A stretch of 64,000 nt of DNA from JACJYM01 sp965230495 (GCA_965230495.1 OZ246004.1:1984001-2048000); one strand, 5' to 3'. Shown: positions 28,157 to 37,053, counted from the stretch's first letter. Notes: a model not told the origin generated them from the sequence alone. Made by a program: numbers and translations.

Positions 28157-28920
28157 TGATAACTCTTGTTGATCAATTAGGTCAAGAGTTAGAGGCTCCT
28201 AATAAACCTAACATTATAAGTCTTGTTCCTTCAATTAGTAAGTTAGTATTAGATTTAGAAGTTAAAAACCAGTTAATTGGAATCACCAGATTCTGCGATC
28301 AACCCGAGGGTCAGAGAATTGAAGTCATTGGAGGTACAAAAAACCCAAATCTAGAGAAAATCAAAGCTCTTAAACCTGATGTCATTTTAGCCAATAAAGA
28401 AGAAAACAACAAATCCGATATTGATTACCTTAGAGCTTTATCCTCTTGTTATGTTAGTGATATTAAGACATTAGAAGATAATTACCAAATGATTAGTGAT
28501 ATTGGAAGACTCTTAAATAGATCGGAGAAAGCCAAAAGAATAAATTATGAAATTCGGAATGGATTCAACCTTATTAATATCCATAATAGAAAAAAGGTAT
28601 GCTATTTGATTTGGAAAAATCCTTTGATGACTGTTGGAGGCGATACTTTCATTAATCACATCTTAGAAAGATCCGGATATGATAATATTTTCAATTCCAG
28701 TACTAGATATCCGGTGGTAAGTTTCGAAATGATCAAAAATCGGGCTCCTGAATTGGTATTCTTAAGCTCAGAACCTTTCCCCTTTAATAAAAAGCACTTA
28801 ACAGAATTTAATACCCAACTTCCAGATAGTAAAATTATGCTCGTAGACGGTAGAGCATTTAGTTGGTATGGCAGCCATATGGTCGAGGCGGTGAAGTATA
28901 TACATGACTTTTTAAAATGA
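28156..28920 (+). CDS. BtuF/helical-backbone metal-receptor-like binding protein lacking a signal peptide
   Basis: 254 residues of the PF01497 fold: IISLVPSISKLVLDLEVKNQLIGIT opens the first lobe, LKPDVILANKEENN follows, and WKNPLMTVGGDTFINHILERSGYDNIF is the second-lobe signature. These proteins normally bind cobalamin or iron chelates in the periplasm, yet the frame begins directly at the domain (MITLVDQLGQELEAP) with no signal peptide or lipobox, and the 1-base overlap with the upstream stop fixes the start. A cytoplasmic helical-backbone receptor is the simplest reading. No permease or ATPase gene is adjacent. Confidence 0.75.
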   Translation: MITLVDQLGQELEAPNKPNIISLVPSISKLVLDLEVKNQLIGITRFCDQPEGQRIEVIGGTKNPNLEKIKALKPDVILANKEENNKSDIDYLRALSSCYVSDIKTLEDNYQMISDIGRLLNRSEKAKRINYEIRNGFNLINIHNRKKVCYLIWKNPLMTVGGDTFINHILERSGYDNIFNSSTRYPVVSFEMIKNRAPELVFLSSEPFPFNKKHLTEFNTQLPDSKIMLVDGRAFSWYGSHMVEAVKYIHDFLK

Positions 28921-29538
28921 GTCAACTCCAAAACTTCGAAGTAAGTCTACCAATTTATTTAGATTTCCAGCTTCTCGATACATTGCTAAACTCCTCTCAT
29001 CAGAATAAATGACATTCTTGGGTAAATCTTCCCAAGGTAATAGTTCTTGCTTTAACATAGAAACACCACCTCCCTCTAAGTTAAGAGTTAAATAAAGCCA
29101 AATCTCGTTCGGACCACTCGTCTCCTTTAACCCATATCTATCTTCTTCTACCATGTAATCATAATCATCAAATGAGTCTTTACTGACTCCCTTGTTCCAA
29201 TTATATGTCCAACGATAAACATAACTTTTTATCCCATCGTTAATATCACAGTTGCCATTAGTAGTTTCTCTTAAAAATAAAGTTGTCCCTTTGGATATAA
29301 CCTTTACATTATTGACAGAAAAAAGAAATTGAAACAACAACAATTCAAAAACGAATACTACTGCAAGAATCAAAAAATAAATACGAATCATTCGATACTC
29401 TAAAACGAATACAATTCCTACAAAAAGCACCCCCAATGTAATAGAAAGCATATAGGGTATATAAAGTGATTTTTTTTCTGAATCAATTGCTGTCTTGAAT
29501 CGGAGAAGTTCATGCATAAATTTGAACTTTGTCTGCAA
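28912..29538 (-). CDS. Small membrane protein, unknown function
   Basis: 208 residues. Two adjacent hydrophobic segments (about 28-48 and 50-72) are followed by a soluble C-terminal domain of about 135 residues (WTYNWNKG, ETSGPNEIWLYLTLNLEGG). A start at the second Met (residue 8, MHELLRFK) is equally possible. The 3' end overlaps the end of the convergent binding-protein gene by 9 bases. I do not recognise a family. Confidence 0.55.
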   Translation of the reverse strand: MQTKFKFMHELLRFKTAIDSEKKSLYIPYMLSITLGVLFVGIVFVLEYRMIRIYFLILAVVFVFELLLFQFLFSVNNVKVISKGTTLFLRETTNGNCDINDGIKSYVYRWTYNWNKGVSKDSFDDYDYMVEEDRYGLKETSGPNEIWLYLTLNLEGGGVSMLKQELLPWEDLPKNVIYSDERSLAMYREAGNLNKLVDLLRSFGVDSF

Positions 29539-29581
29539 AGTTACTTTATAAAAACTATTAAATAATCATACCTTCTGCCAC

Positions 29582-29614
29582 TTTGTCATATTTAGCCTAA
29601 TTGTATTAACTTTG
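29582..29614 (+). promoter_or_regulatory. Complete Bacteroidota promoter for the miaB-secG operon
   Basis: The -33 element TTTG (29582-29585) and the -7 element TAACTTTG (29607-29614) are separated by 21 bases, in line with the phylum consensus. Transcription should begin near 29620, about 20 bases before the miaB ATG. Confidence 0.7.
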
Positions 29615-29639
29615 CATACTTAAATTTTAAGAAGTCAAT

Positions 29640-31088
29640 ATGTACAATCAGAATCCGACATTAGTAGGTATCAAAAAGGAAATCATAGACGAAAAACAGG
29701 GTGAGGTCCTCTTTTATGGAGATGAAACCAATGATGGGAAGAAGAAATTCTATATAGAAAGTTATGGATGTCAGATGAATTTTTCTGATTCCGAAATAGT
29801 TGCTTCAGTTCTTTCTGAAATAAATTATGCTCCCACCAGAAATATGGAAGCCGCTGATTTAATACTTATTAATACTTGTTCTATTAGAGAAAAAGCAGAA
29901 GATACTGTTCGCAAAAGACTCAAAATATTTAACAAAGTAAAGACTTCAAAACCAGAAACCTTGATTGGAGTCTTGGGGTGTATGGCTGAAAGGCTGAAAG
30001 CCAAATTTCTTGATGAAGAAAAATTGGTAGATTTGGTCATCGGTCCTGACGCCTATCGCGATATTCCCAAATTAGTAGCTACTGCAGAAGATGGTGATAA
30101 GGGTATCAATGTATTCTTGTCAAGAGAAGAAACTTATGCTGACATCTCTCCTCTTAGACTGGATTCTAACGGAGTTACCGCTTTCATCTCAATAATGAGA
30201 GGTTGTGATAATATGTGTTCTTTTTGTGTAGTTCCTTTTACTAGAGGGAGGGAAAGAAGTAGAGATGCATATTCTATAGGTGCTGAGGCAAAAGATCTAT
30301 TTGACAACGGCTATAGAGAAGTTACCCTCTTAGGCCAAAATGTAGATTCTTATCATTGGACTTCTCCTGATGAGACAGAATCCGTAAATTTTGCTCAACT
30401 ATTGGAAAGAATAGCTCTTATCCATCCTGATTTAAGGATTCGTTTTTCTACATCTCATCCCAAGGATATAACCGATGAGGTTTTACATACCATGGCGAAA
30501 TATGACAATATTTGTAAATACATTCATCTTCCCGTACAGTCAGGTAATAGTCGTGTGCTCAAATTAATGAATAGAACCTATGATCGAGAATGGTACATGG
30601 AAAGAGTGCAATCAATTTATAAGATCATACCAGATTGTGCCATTTCATCAGATATGATAGCAGGATTCTGTACCGAAACTGAAGAAGAACATCAAGACAC
30701 CCTGAGTATGATGGAATTTGCTAAATACAGTATGTCGTACATGTTCTATTATTCTGAGAGGCCTGGCACACTTGCTGCTAAAAAGTATGATGATGATATT
30801 CCTCTCGAAACCAAAAAGAAAAGACTTAATGAGATTATTCGGTTACAGAATCATATTTCATTAGAACACAATAAAAATGATGTTGGAATAACTTTCAAAG
30901 TATTGATTGAAGGAAATTCAAAAAAATCGGATCAAGAGTGGAAGGCTAGAAATTCTCAAAACAAAATGGTTATTTTCCCTAAAAAAGGAGATCATAAGCC
31001 TGGAGATTATGTGAATGTCAAGGTTAATAGGGTTACCAGTGCTACCTTGATAGGAGAATACGTATCCCCCTTTAAATTAACCCGATAA
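29640..31088 (+). CDS. miaB: tRNA (N6-isopentenyladenosine-37-C2) methylthiotransferase
   Basis: Radical-SAM enzyme that adds the methylthio group to i6A37 of tRNAs reading U-starting codons. 482 residues. The N-terminal cluster cysteines are C44, C80 and C114. The radical-SAM CxxxCxxC is C189, C193 and C196 in RGCDNMCSFCVVPFTRG. The C-terminal TRAM domain covers about residues 415-480. It is first in a five-gene operon with the sigma-54 activator, lptE, a TPR protein and secG. Confidence 0.97.
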   Translation: MYNQNPTLVGIKKEIIDEKQGEVLFYGDETNDGKKKFYIESYGCQMNFSDSEIVASVLSEINYAPTRNMEAADLILINTCSIREKAEDTVRKRLKIFNKVKTSKPETLIGVLGCMAERLKAKFLDEEKLVDLVIGPDAYRDIPKLVATAEDGDKGINVFLSREETYADISPLRLDSNGVTAFISIMRGCDNMCSFCVVPFTRGRERSRDAYSIGAEAKDLFDNGYREVTLLGQNVDSYHWTSPDETESVNFAQLLERIALIHPDLRIRFSTSHPKDITDEVLHTMAKYDNICKYIHLPVQSGNSRVLKLMNRTYDREWYMERVQSIYKIIPDCAISSDMIAGFCTETEEEHQDTLSMMEFAKYSMSYMFYYSERPGTLAAKKYDDDIPLETKKKRLNEIIRLQNHISLEHNKNDVGITFKVLIEGNSKKSDQEWKARNSQNKMVIFPKKGDHKPGDYVNVKVNRVTSATLIGEYVSPFKLTR

Positions 31089-31090
31089 GT

Positions 31091-32350
31091 ATGAATATTC
31101 AATCTGTCAAACAACGTTTTGGTATTATTGGGCGATCAGAAAAACTTGATCGAGCCCTAGATACTGCTGTAAGAGTTGCAGGTACTGATTTATCTGTGTT
31201 AATACAAGGAGAAAGTGGTGTAGGAAAAGAAATATTTAGTCGTGTAATTCATGAATTAAGTAAAAGGAGGCACAATAATTTTATTGCAATAAATTGTGGA
31301 GCGATACCTGAAGGAACTATAAACTCTGAATTATTTGGACATGAGAAAGGTGCATTTACCGGTGCGACAACGGAAAGAAAAGGGTATTTTGAAACGGTTT
31401 CTGGCGGTACCATTTTTTTAGATGAAATCGGAGAAATGCCCTTAGACACTCAAGCCTACCTTTTAAGAATTTTGGAATCAGGTGAGTTTATCAAAGTAGG
31501 TTCTTCTAAAGTTCAGAAAACGGATGTAAGGGTTTTAGCCGCTACCAATGTAAGCTTAGAAAAATCAATTAAAAAAGGAAAATTCCGAGAAGACCTCTAT
31601 TACAGACTTAATACTGTACCCATTTATGTTCCCGCTCTTCATGAAAGAAGAGAAGATATTTATATGTTATTCAGAAAGTTTGCAGTTGATTTTGGAGAAA
31701 AGTATAAAACGGACAGTATTCAAATAGATGAAGATGCCCGTCTATTTCTTGAGAATTATAAGTGGCCTGGAAATGTAAGGGAATTAAAAAACGTAGTCGA
31801 ACAACTTTCTGTCCTCACCGAACAGAAGTTAATCGATTCTTCTACATTACTTGATCTTGTACCCAAAATTGGAAATCGTAATTTACCTATAAGGGCTGAT
31901 GAAAATGTAGAATCACTAAAAGAAAGAGAAATCTTGTACAAGTTTCTTTTTGAAATGAAAAATGACCTTAATGATTTAAAATCTCTTGTATTTGGTTTAA
32001 TCAACAAAAACGACTTGAACGTACCTGATACCAATGTAGCATTGACAAGAACAGAAATTCCGAATTATTATCAATCGCCAAGTCCGTATACTGATGATAT
32101 TCAATATTCCTCTGAGTTTTCTGAAACCGAAGACTACCAACAAAAGCCGATAGTTATTCACCAAAATGACAAAAGGTATGAAAGAAGTGAGGTGGTTGAA
32201 GAAAATTTATCAATTGAGGACATGGAAAAAGAATTGATTAAAAAGGCGTTGAAAAAATATAAGGGCAGAAGAAAAGATGCTTCGGAAGAACTAGGAATCT
32301 CTGAGAGAACACTATATCGTAAGTTAAAGCAATACGATATTGATATTTGA
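31091..32350 (+). CDS. Sigma-54-interacting AAA+ transcription activator
   Basis: 419 residues. The AAA+ domain has Walker A at 40-47 (GESGVGKE), the GAFTGA sigma-54 contact loop at 87-92, Walker B in GGTIFLDEIGEMP (105-117), and the R-finger region. The C-terminus holds a Fis-type helix-turn-helix (KKALKKYKGRRKDASEELGI...RTLYRKLKQY). There is no N-terminal receiver or sensor domain, so activity may be set by a partner or by abundance. Between the AAA+ domain and the HTH is a low-complexity linker of about 110 residues. Two bases separate it from miaB. The same gene order is common in Bacteroidota. Confidence 0.93.
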   Translation: MNIQSVKQRFGIIGRSEKLDRALDTAVRVAGTDLSVLIQGESGVGKEIFSRVIHELSKRRHNNFIAINCGAIPEGTINSELFGHEKGAFTGATTERKGYFETVSGGTIFLDEIGEMPLDTQAYLLRILESGEFIKVGSSKVQKTDVRVLAATNVSLEKSIKKGKFREDLYYRLNTVPIYVPALHERREDIYMLFRKFAVDFGEKYKTDSIQIDEDARLFLENYKWPGNVRELKNVVEQLSVLTEQKLIDSSTLLDLVPKIGNRNLPIRADENVESLKEREILYKFLFEMKNDLNDLKSLVFGLINKNDLNVPDTNVALTRTEIPNYYQSPSPYTDDIQYSSEFSETEDYQQKPIVIHQNDKRYERSEVVEENLSIEDMEKELIKKALKKYKGRRKDASEELGISERTLYRKLKQYDIDI

Positions 32351-32371
32351 TCCGTTCTATTATTAGTTTCA

Positions 32372-32866
32372 ATGATGGTGAAAAACAATATTCTTTTTTT
32401 TATACTATGTCTGTTTACGGCATGCTATTCGTTCAAGGGCATAAGTATTGACCCAAGTGTCAACACATTCTATGTTGAAGACTTCTATGTTAAAGCTAAT
32501 GAAGCTCCTGGTGATATAGAGCAGATATTTGCAGAATCTTTAAGAGAAAAGATAAGAAATGAATCTCGACTTAATTATCAGGAAGTAGATCCCGACTTAG
32601 TTTTTTCCGGATTTATTTCCAAGTTCAAGATAGTTCCTCAAGCCGCTTCCGATGATAATACAGTGGAGCTAAATAGATTGACCATAGATGTTAATGTATC
32701 TTATGTCAACAATGTCATTGAGGATGACACCTGGGAGAAAACCTTTTCCTTTTTTCAAACTTTTCCCAGTGACACCGATATACAAACAGTTCAGGACCAG
32801 TTAATTGAAGACATTTTCAAACAAATCAATGAAAATATTTTCAACGAAGCCTTTACGAATTGGTAG
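32372..32866 (+). CDS. lptE: LptE-like LPS-assembly lipoprotein
   Basis: 164 residues. The lipoprotein signal MMVKNNILFFILCLFTAC puts Cys at 18. YSFKGISI and FYVEDFYVKAN at the mature start, then LREKIRNESRLNY and FSGFISKFKI, match Bacteroidota LptE, which plugs the LptD barrel at the outer membrane. Start codons ATGATG are adjacent, and either is possible. It sits in the conserved miaB-secG operon, which supports the call. Confidence 0.83.
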   Translation: MMVKNNILFFILCLFTACYSFKGISIDPSVNTFYVEDFYVKANEAPGDIEQIFAESLREKIRNESRLNYQEVDPDLVFSGFISKFKIVPQAASDDNTVELNRLTIDVNVSYVNNVIEDDTWEKTFSFFQTFPSDTDIQTVQDQLIEDIFKQINENIFNEAFTNW

Positions 32867-32897
32867 ATTCTGATTTCTTTTTTATTTATTTGCAAGT

Positions 32898-33659
32898 ATG
32901 AACCAATCTCTTAGTGAATTACTTGCGAACCCGTCTAAATTGTCAAACTTAGATGAGGATTTTATACTTAAAAAAATCGATGAAGAGCCTTTTGTACAAG
33001 GTTGGAAAATATTGTTGGCCAAGTATAGGGGACGAAAAAAAGTAAACAGAGGTTTTTTCAGTACTAATATTTTTTTTGCTAGCGACTTTCTGTCCGATCA
33101 AGGAGTTGAATTGAAAAGTGAAGATTATGAAGAAGAAAAGGAACTAATTGATTTGGATGTTATAAGTGAGAATCAATCTCATTTAATTGACGAAAATGAA
33201 ATTGAAATTATTGAATCTCCACTGCTTGAAGTTGAAGATGATTTGATCGATCCGATTGAAGACATGGAAGAAAAAGTGCCAAAAAAGAAAAACAAAGTTA
33301 AGGCTAAGAAAAAAGCAAAGAAGACGAAGAAGTCTAAGAAAACGATACAAAAGTCAAAGAGCAAGCAAAGTATGAACATTTCGAGTTTTGAAGGTTGGCT
33401 AAAATCTCTTGAGCCTCTGGAAGGTTTGGAGAAAAAGAAAAAGAAGAAAGAAAAAAAGAAGAAATTTAAAGAACATAAGCTTGCTAGGAAATCGGTAGAA
33501 AAAAAGAAAAATCTGATTTCAGAACCTTTGGCAGAACTGTATTTATCTCAAGGTCATAAAAATCAAGCCATAGAGATGTATCGGCAGCTTAGTTTGGTAT
33601 TTCCCGAAAAAAGTGCTTATTTTGCGGCGAAAATATCCGAAATTAATAATCTAGATTAG
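32898..33659 (+). CDS. Lysine-rich protein with a C-terminal TPR motif
   Basis: 253 residues. The N-terminal 60 residues form a small helical part, and residues about 75-125 are acidic. Residues about 128-210 consist of two long lysine runs (encoded by near-homopolymeric A-rich DNA) around the segment SFEGWLKSLEPLEGLEK. The last 45 residues form one TPR-like helical pair (LAELYLSQGHKNQAIEMYRQLS). There is no signal peptide or membrane helix. It is cytoplasmic and may bind nucleic acid or anionic surfaces (inference). The gene is held between lptE and secG in this phylum, but its role is unknown. Confidence 0.72.
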   Translation: MNQSLSELLANPSKLSNLDEDFILKKIDEEPFVQGWKILLAKYRGRKKVNRGFFSTNIFFASDFLSDQGVELKSEDYEEEKELIDLDVISENQSHLIDENEIEIIESPLLEVEDDLIDPIEDMEEKVPKKKNKVKAKKKAKKTKKSKKTIQKSKSKQSMNISSFEGWLKSLEPLEGLEKKKKKKEKKKKFKEHKLARKSVEKKKNLISEPLAELYLSQGHKNQAIEMYRQLSLVFPEKSAYFAAKISEINNLD

Positions 33660-33661
33660 AT

Positions 33662-33901
33662 ATGATAACGACATTAACCATAATAATAGCATTAAATTGT
33701 GTTTTACTAATGTTAGTAGTATTGATCCAAAATCCTAAAGGAGGAGGTGTTGACTCTACATTTGGTGGACAAGGAGCTAACCAAATGTTTGGAGCTGCTA
33801 AATCTGCAGATTTTATTGAAAAATTGACTTGGGGTTTAGCTGCATCACTTTTTGTACTTTGTGTACTAACAGCTATACTTGTAAATAATGCCGGGTCCTA
33901 A
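33662..33901 (+). CDS. secG: Preprotein translocase subunit SecG
   Basis: 79 residues, two membrane segments with the conserved cytoplasmic loop LIQNPKGGGVDSTFGGQG and FGAAKSADFIEKLTW. It stabilises SecYEG during export. It is the last gene of the miaB operon, 2 bases after the TPR gene and 26 bases ahead of a strong terminator. Confidence 0.95.
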   Translation: MITTLTIIIALNCVLLMLVVLIQNPKGGGVDSTFGGQGANQMFGAAKSADFIEKLTWGLAASLFVLCVLTAILVNNAGS

Positions 33902-33927
33902 GAACTCGAATAGATAAAAAGTTTAAG

Positions 33928-33958
33928 AAGCCTGATCCTTTTGGATCGGGCTTTTTTT
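33928..33958 (+). terminator. Intrinsic terminator of the miaB-secG operon
   Basis: AAGCCTGATCC pairs with GGATCGGGCTT (11 pairs, one U-G) around a TTTT loop, and the stem is followed by seven Ts. Confidence 0.9.
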
Positions 33959-33972
33959 ATCTCTTGAAATAT

Positions 33973-34833
33973 TTAGTGTGGAAATACCGCGTTTGACATT
34001 TGAAAACTCTTCTCAAATTCCATGTAGTCAATACTTGTTTTAAGGTCATATGATTGAATGAATTGAATTACTGCCTCTGTTGGCATATTACCGGTTAACT
34101 CATCTTTAGCCATAGGGCAACCTCCGAATCCTTTGATGGCACAATCCATTCTTCTGCATCCTGCATCATAGGCCGCCTTGATCTTTTCAGTAGCTCGCTC
34201 ATAAGTAGTATGTAAATGAGCCCCTATGATTATTTCCGGATACTCCGGAACAAGACTCTCAAAAATATATGATATGCTATCCGGAGTTGCCACACCGATG
34301 GTATCAGATAAAGCAATTATCCCCACTCCCATATTCTTAAGCATGTCGAAATATTTAAAGCAAATATCCGCATTCCATTCATCTCCATAAGGATTTCCAA
34401 ATCCCATGGAGATATATACTACAATTTCCTTATTGGACTTAGTACAAATATTCAAAATGTCTTCTACTCGTACCAAAGATTCTTCGATGGTAGCATTGGT
34501 ATTTCGCATTTGAAAAGTCTCTGAAATCGAAAAAGGATAACCCAGATATCTAATTTCTTCAAACTGAGATGCATCATTAGCTCCTCTTTGGTTGGCAACA
34601 ATCGCTAATAAATCAGTTTTGGTATTTTTTAACTCTAAAAGAGACAAAACTTTGGCCGTATCTCTCATTTGAGGGATTGCTTTAGGCGATACAAAGCTTC
34701 CAAAATCTATAGTATCATAACCTACCTTTAAAAGTTGGTTGATATATGCTGCCTTTGTTTCAGAAGGTATAAACTCCTGCAACCCTTGCATTGCGTCACG
34801 TGGACATTCTATAAGTCTTAATTTATCACTCAT
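33973..34833 (-). CDS. Hydroxymethylglutaryl-CoA lyase
   Basis: 286 residues, HMGL-like TIM barrel. It splits HMG-CoA to acetoacetate and acetyl-CoA in leucine breakdown. The N-terminal LIECPRDAMQG carries the catalytic Arg-Asp pair, HLHTTYERA provides the metal histidines, and GFGGCPMAKDELTGNMPTE has the catalytic cysteine loop. The standard start is the ATG at 34833. The neighbours do not belong to a leucine catabolic cluster. The closest alternative is another HMGL-like aldolase, but the motifs favour the lyase. Confidence 0.9.
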   Translation of the reverse strand: MSDKLRLIECPRDAMQGLQEFIPSETKAAYINQLLKVGYDTIDFGSFVSPKAIPQMRDTAKVLSLLELKNTKTDLLAIVANQRGANDASQFEEIRYLGYPFSISETFQMRNTNATIEESLVRVEDILNICTKSNKEIVVYISMGFGNPYGDEWNADICFKYFDMLKNMGVGIIALSDTIGVATPDSISYIFESLVPEYPEIIIGAHLHTTYERATEKIKAAYDAGCRRMDCAIKGFGGCPMAKDELTGNMPTEAVIQFIQSYDLKTSIDYMEFEKSFQMSNAVFPH

Positions 34834-34870
34834 TGAAGTAATAAAGATAAGATAGCTATTACTAATTAAA

Positions 34871-35746
34871 TTATTCTTCAGGTATTATTTTCTCCTCACT
34901 TGTATCAGGCAAGGCTACAACTTTTGGTGATGATAGATAGAAGGTAAACTTAACTCCAAGAGTAAAATATCCATCGTTATTTTCAGGATTACCTCTGGCA
35001 TTCCCTGTATTGTCAATCGTACTTCCTCCAGGTAGCTCACCCCTTCTATCAGCTAAACTAGCAGACAAAGAGCCAAATCTATCTGTAAGTACATTTTGGT
35101 CTACATAGGTTTTACTTACATCATCTAAATAATCAGTAAACAATAATCTTTGCGTCCAGTCAAATCCCATCTTGACTTTCTCCGATAAGAAAAAATCAAA
35201 GCCAAAGCCAAAAGGAATATTTATTTGTGTAAGCGAATACGGTTCTCTATCTGGAATATCATTACATGACTGACACTCCGTATTTAAAGGTTTTAGGTCT
35301 ACCCACTCGTTATCATAGTATGCCATAGGTTTGAACGAATAAAGGTTGATTCCTGTATTATAATAAAGACGTACTCCATACTTATCCAAAGATGATAAAA
35401 GCATTCTATTAATATCAAACTGTACACCAATACCATATTCATAAATGTTGGACTTAAAACTCAAGTTTCTCTTTCTTCTTGTTAAATCCTGAGAGTCTGC
35501 ATCATCTCCCTCTATAGAACCATAGGTAAACTTTATGTTTCCTGATAGAAAATTATTTAGAGGTATGCCAAGAGAGTTGCTAATATAAAACTTAGGATTA
35601 CTAAAACTCCAACTCGAACTAAGAGGTGTCAAGTCCCCTACGTAAGACATACTACCTGATTCAACAGTATAGGTAATCTGCCCCCGAATCATAGAGGTGA
35701 AGCTTAAAAAAAATACCGACACAAAAAATCTTAAACGCAAATCCAA
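34871..35746 (-). CDS. Outer-membrane beta-barrel protein
   Basis: 291 residues with a signal peptide (about 1-22). The MSYVGDLTPL opening resembles Bacteroidota barrel proteins of the DUF6089 type. Strands such as GIGVQFDINRMLL, FGFGFDFFLSEKVKMGFDWTQRLLF and FTLGVKFTFYL are of beta-barrel character, with long acidic loops, one holding a pair of Cys (ECQSC). The last residues are an acidic tail rather than a terminal Phe. It lies 11 bases downstream of rimM. No transport or assembly role can be stated. Confidence 0.65.
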   Translation of the reverse strand: MDLRLRFFVSVFFLSFTSMIRGQITYTVESGSMSYVGDLTPLSSSWSFSNPKFYISNSLGIPLNNFLSGNIKFTYGSIEGDDADSQDLTRRKRNLSFKSNIYEYGIGVQFDINRMLLSSLDKYGVRLYYNTGINLYSFKPMAYYDNEWVDLKPLNTECQSCNDIPDREPYSLTQINIPFGFGFDFFLSEKVKMGFDWTQRLLFTDYLDDVSKTYVDQNVLTDRFGSLSASLADRRGELPGGSTIDNTGNARGNPENNDGYFTLGVKFTFYLSSPKVVALPDTSEEKIIPEE

Positions 35747-35757
35747 AAGGTGTTAGA

Positions 35758-36294
35758 TCACAAATCTAAAATCCCTTCAGGTAGATTAAAAATTATCTTC
35801 TTACTTTCTTGAGATATGTCAGAAATTAGGTTTTCGTGTATCGGAACTAGACAATCCTTCCCTTTATATTTTATAGTAGCCATGTATTGGCCTGGCATTT
35901 CAGAAACTTCTACAATAATTCCTATTTCTATTTCATCATTATAGGCCATATACCCTACCAGAAACTCATAGTCCGATTTGTCTTCTACCTCAGAAATATG
36001 GCTTACCAAATAATCTGGAACAAAAATTTCTTTATTTGAATATCGAGCTGCATCTTCCAGAGTATCAATATTCTTAAGTTTGATTAAACCTTTAGACAAA
36101 GAGCTACTCTCAATGCGAAAAGGGATATGTTGATTATTGAGTAATAAAAACACATGTGTTTGATTCTCAAAAATATCTATATATCTTTCCTCAATCACAA
36201 ACCTTAAATACCCCTCCGTTTTAAAAGTCTTAGATACATAACCAATGCTACTGAAATCTTCAAAAAAAAGAGATACTGTCTTATTATGAGCCAT
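35758..36294 (-). CDS. rimM: Ribosome maturation factor RimM
   Basis: 178 residues with the two-part RimM fold: a N-terminal barrel (IGYVSKTFKTEGYLRFVI...), LKNIDTLEDAARYSNKEIFV, and a C-terminal PRC-barrel (DYEFLVGYMAYND...IGIIVEVSE...CLVPIHENLI). It is needed for 16S rRNA processing and binds S19. The usual neighbours rpsP and trmD are absent here. It is 18 bases downstream of a lipoprotein gene and 11 upstream of an outer-membrane protein gene. Confidence 0.88.
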   Translation of the reverse strand: MAHNKTVSLFFEDFSSIGYVSKTFKTEGYLRFVIEERYIDIFENQTHVFLLLNNQHIPFRIESSSLSKGLIKLKNIDTLEDAARYSNKEIFVPDYLVSHISEVEDKSDYEFLVGYMAYNDEIEIGIIVEVSEMPGQYMATIKYKGKDCLVPIHENLISDISQESKKIIFNLPEGILDL

Positions 36295-36312
36295 AATGCT
36301 CTGGTTTCGTTA

Positions 36313-37053
36313 TTAATTGTAATCAATAATCTGTAAAGTATGCTTATACCCTGCCTCTGCCCTATCCAACCATTCTACCGTACCATCTCCGTTTTGAGTG
36401 TCAAATATTTCCTGCTCCTTGTATATTAAACCAACGTTAGGAGCATATCTTTCGAATGACTTCCTCAAAGAAATAGCGGTCTCATAGTCCACCTGTTCAA
36501 TGAGGACAGTATTCTGAAACTCCATGCCATTAAATTCTATCTGTTCTCCCGTACCAACAATTCTGTAATCCCAGTTATCATAAATTCTTATTGGTTCGTC
36601 TCCTATAGTTTGGTCTTGTTGTGTATCGAAAAACACATTGCCATCCCATCTTTTATTAAGTCTGGGAGGAAATACTAATTTGATGAATGTAAGATTCTCT
36701 TCAGTTTTCGTCGCATTTAAATCATTGACAGCTGCTGTCCATACATCACTTAACTCCCACTCATCTTCCAATTTATCTTTGATGTATCTATAGATTTTAT
36801 ATGAAGTGTCTCCCTGTTCGTTCATCAATTGTTCTCCCACTTCTTCCTTAATATATGAGGTTACAATTTCTATTTCTATCCCACCGTCCTTGACAATCAT
36901 ACTATCAGATCGATAACTAACATACTTTCCGGGTATCAAGGGAAAATATTCCTTTCCCTCCACTTCTACAGCGTTATCTATTTCATCTTCACACGAAATA
37001 CAAAATATGCTTAATCCGAAAATTAAAACTGTGATTATACGTAAAGTATTCAT
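36313..37053 (-). CDS. Exported lipoprotein, unknown function
   Basis: About 246 residues from the ATG at 37053, which gives the lipoprotein signal MNTLRIITVLIFGLSIFCISC with Cys at 21; the longer frame from 37098 is disfavoured. The mature part starts EDEIDNAVEVEGKEYFPLIPGKYVSYRSDS and has a repeated beta pattern. The GKYVSYRSDS-like opening is seen in many Bacteroidota surface lipoproteins of unknown role. It is probably in one unit with rimM downstream. Confidence 0.65.
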   Translation of the reverse strand: MNTLRIITVLIFGLSIFCISCEDEIDNAVEVEGKEYFPLIPGKYVSYRSDSMIVKDGGIEIEIVTSYIKEEVGEQLMNEQGDTSYKIYRYIKDKLEDEWELSDVWTAAVNDLNATKTEENLTFIKLVFPPRLNKRWDGNVFFDTQQDQTIGDEPIRIYDNWDYRIVGTGEQIEFNGMEFQNTVLIEQVDYETAISLRKSFERYAPNVGLIYKEQEIFDTQNGDGTVEWLDRAEAGYKHTLQIIDYN

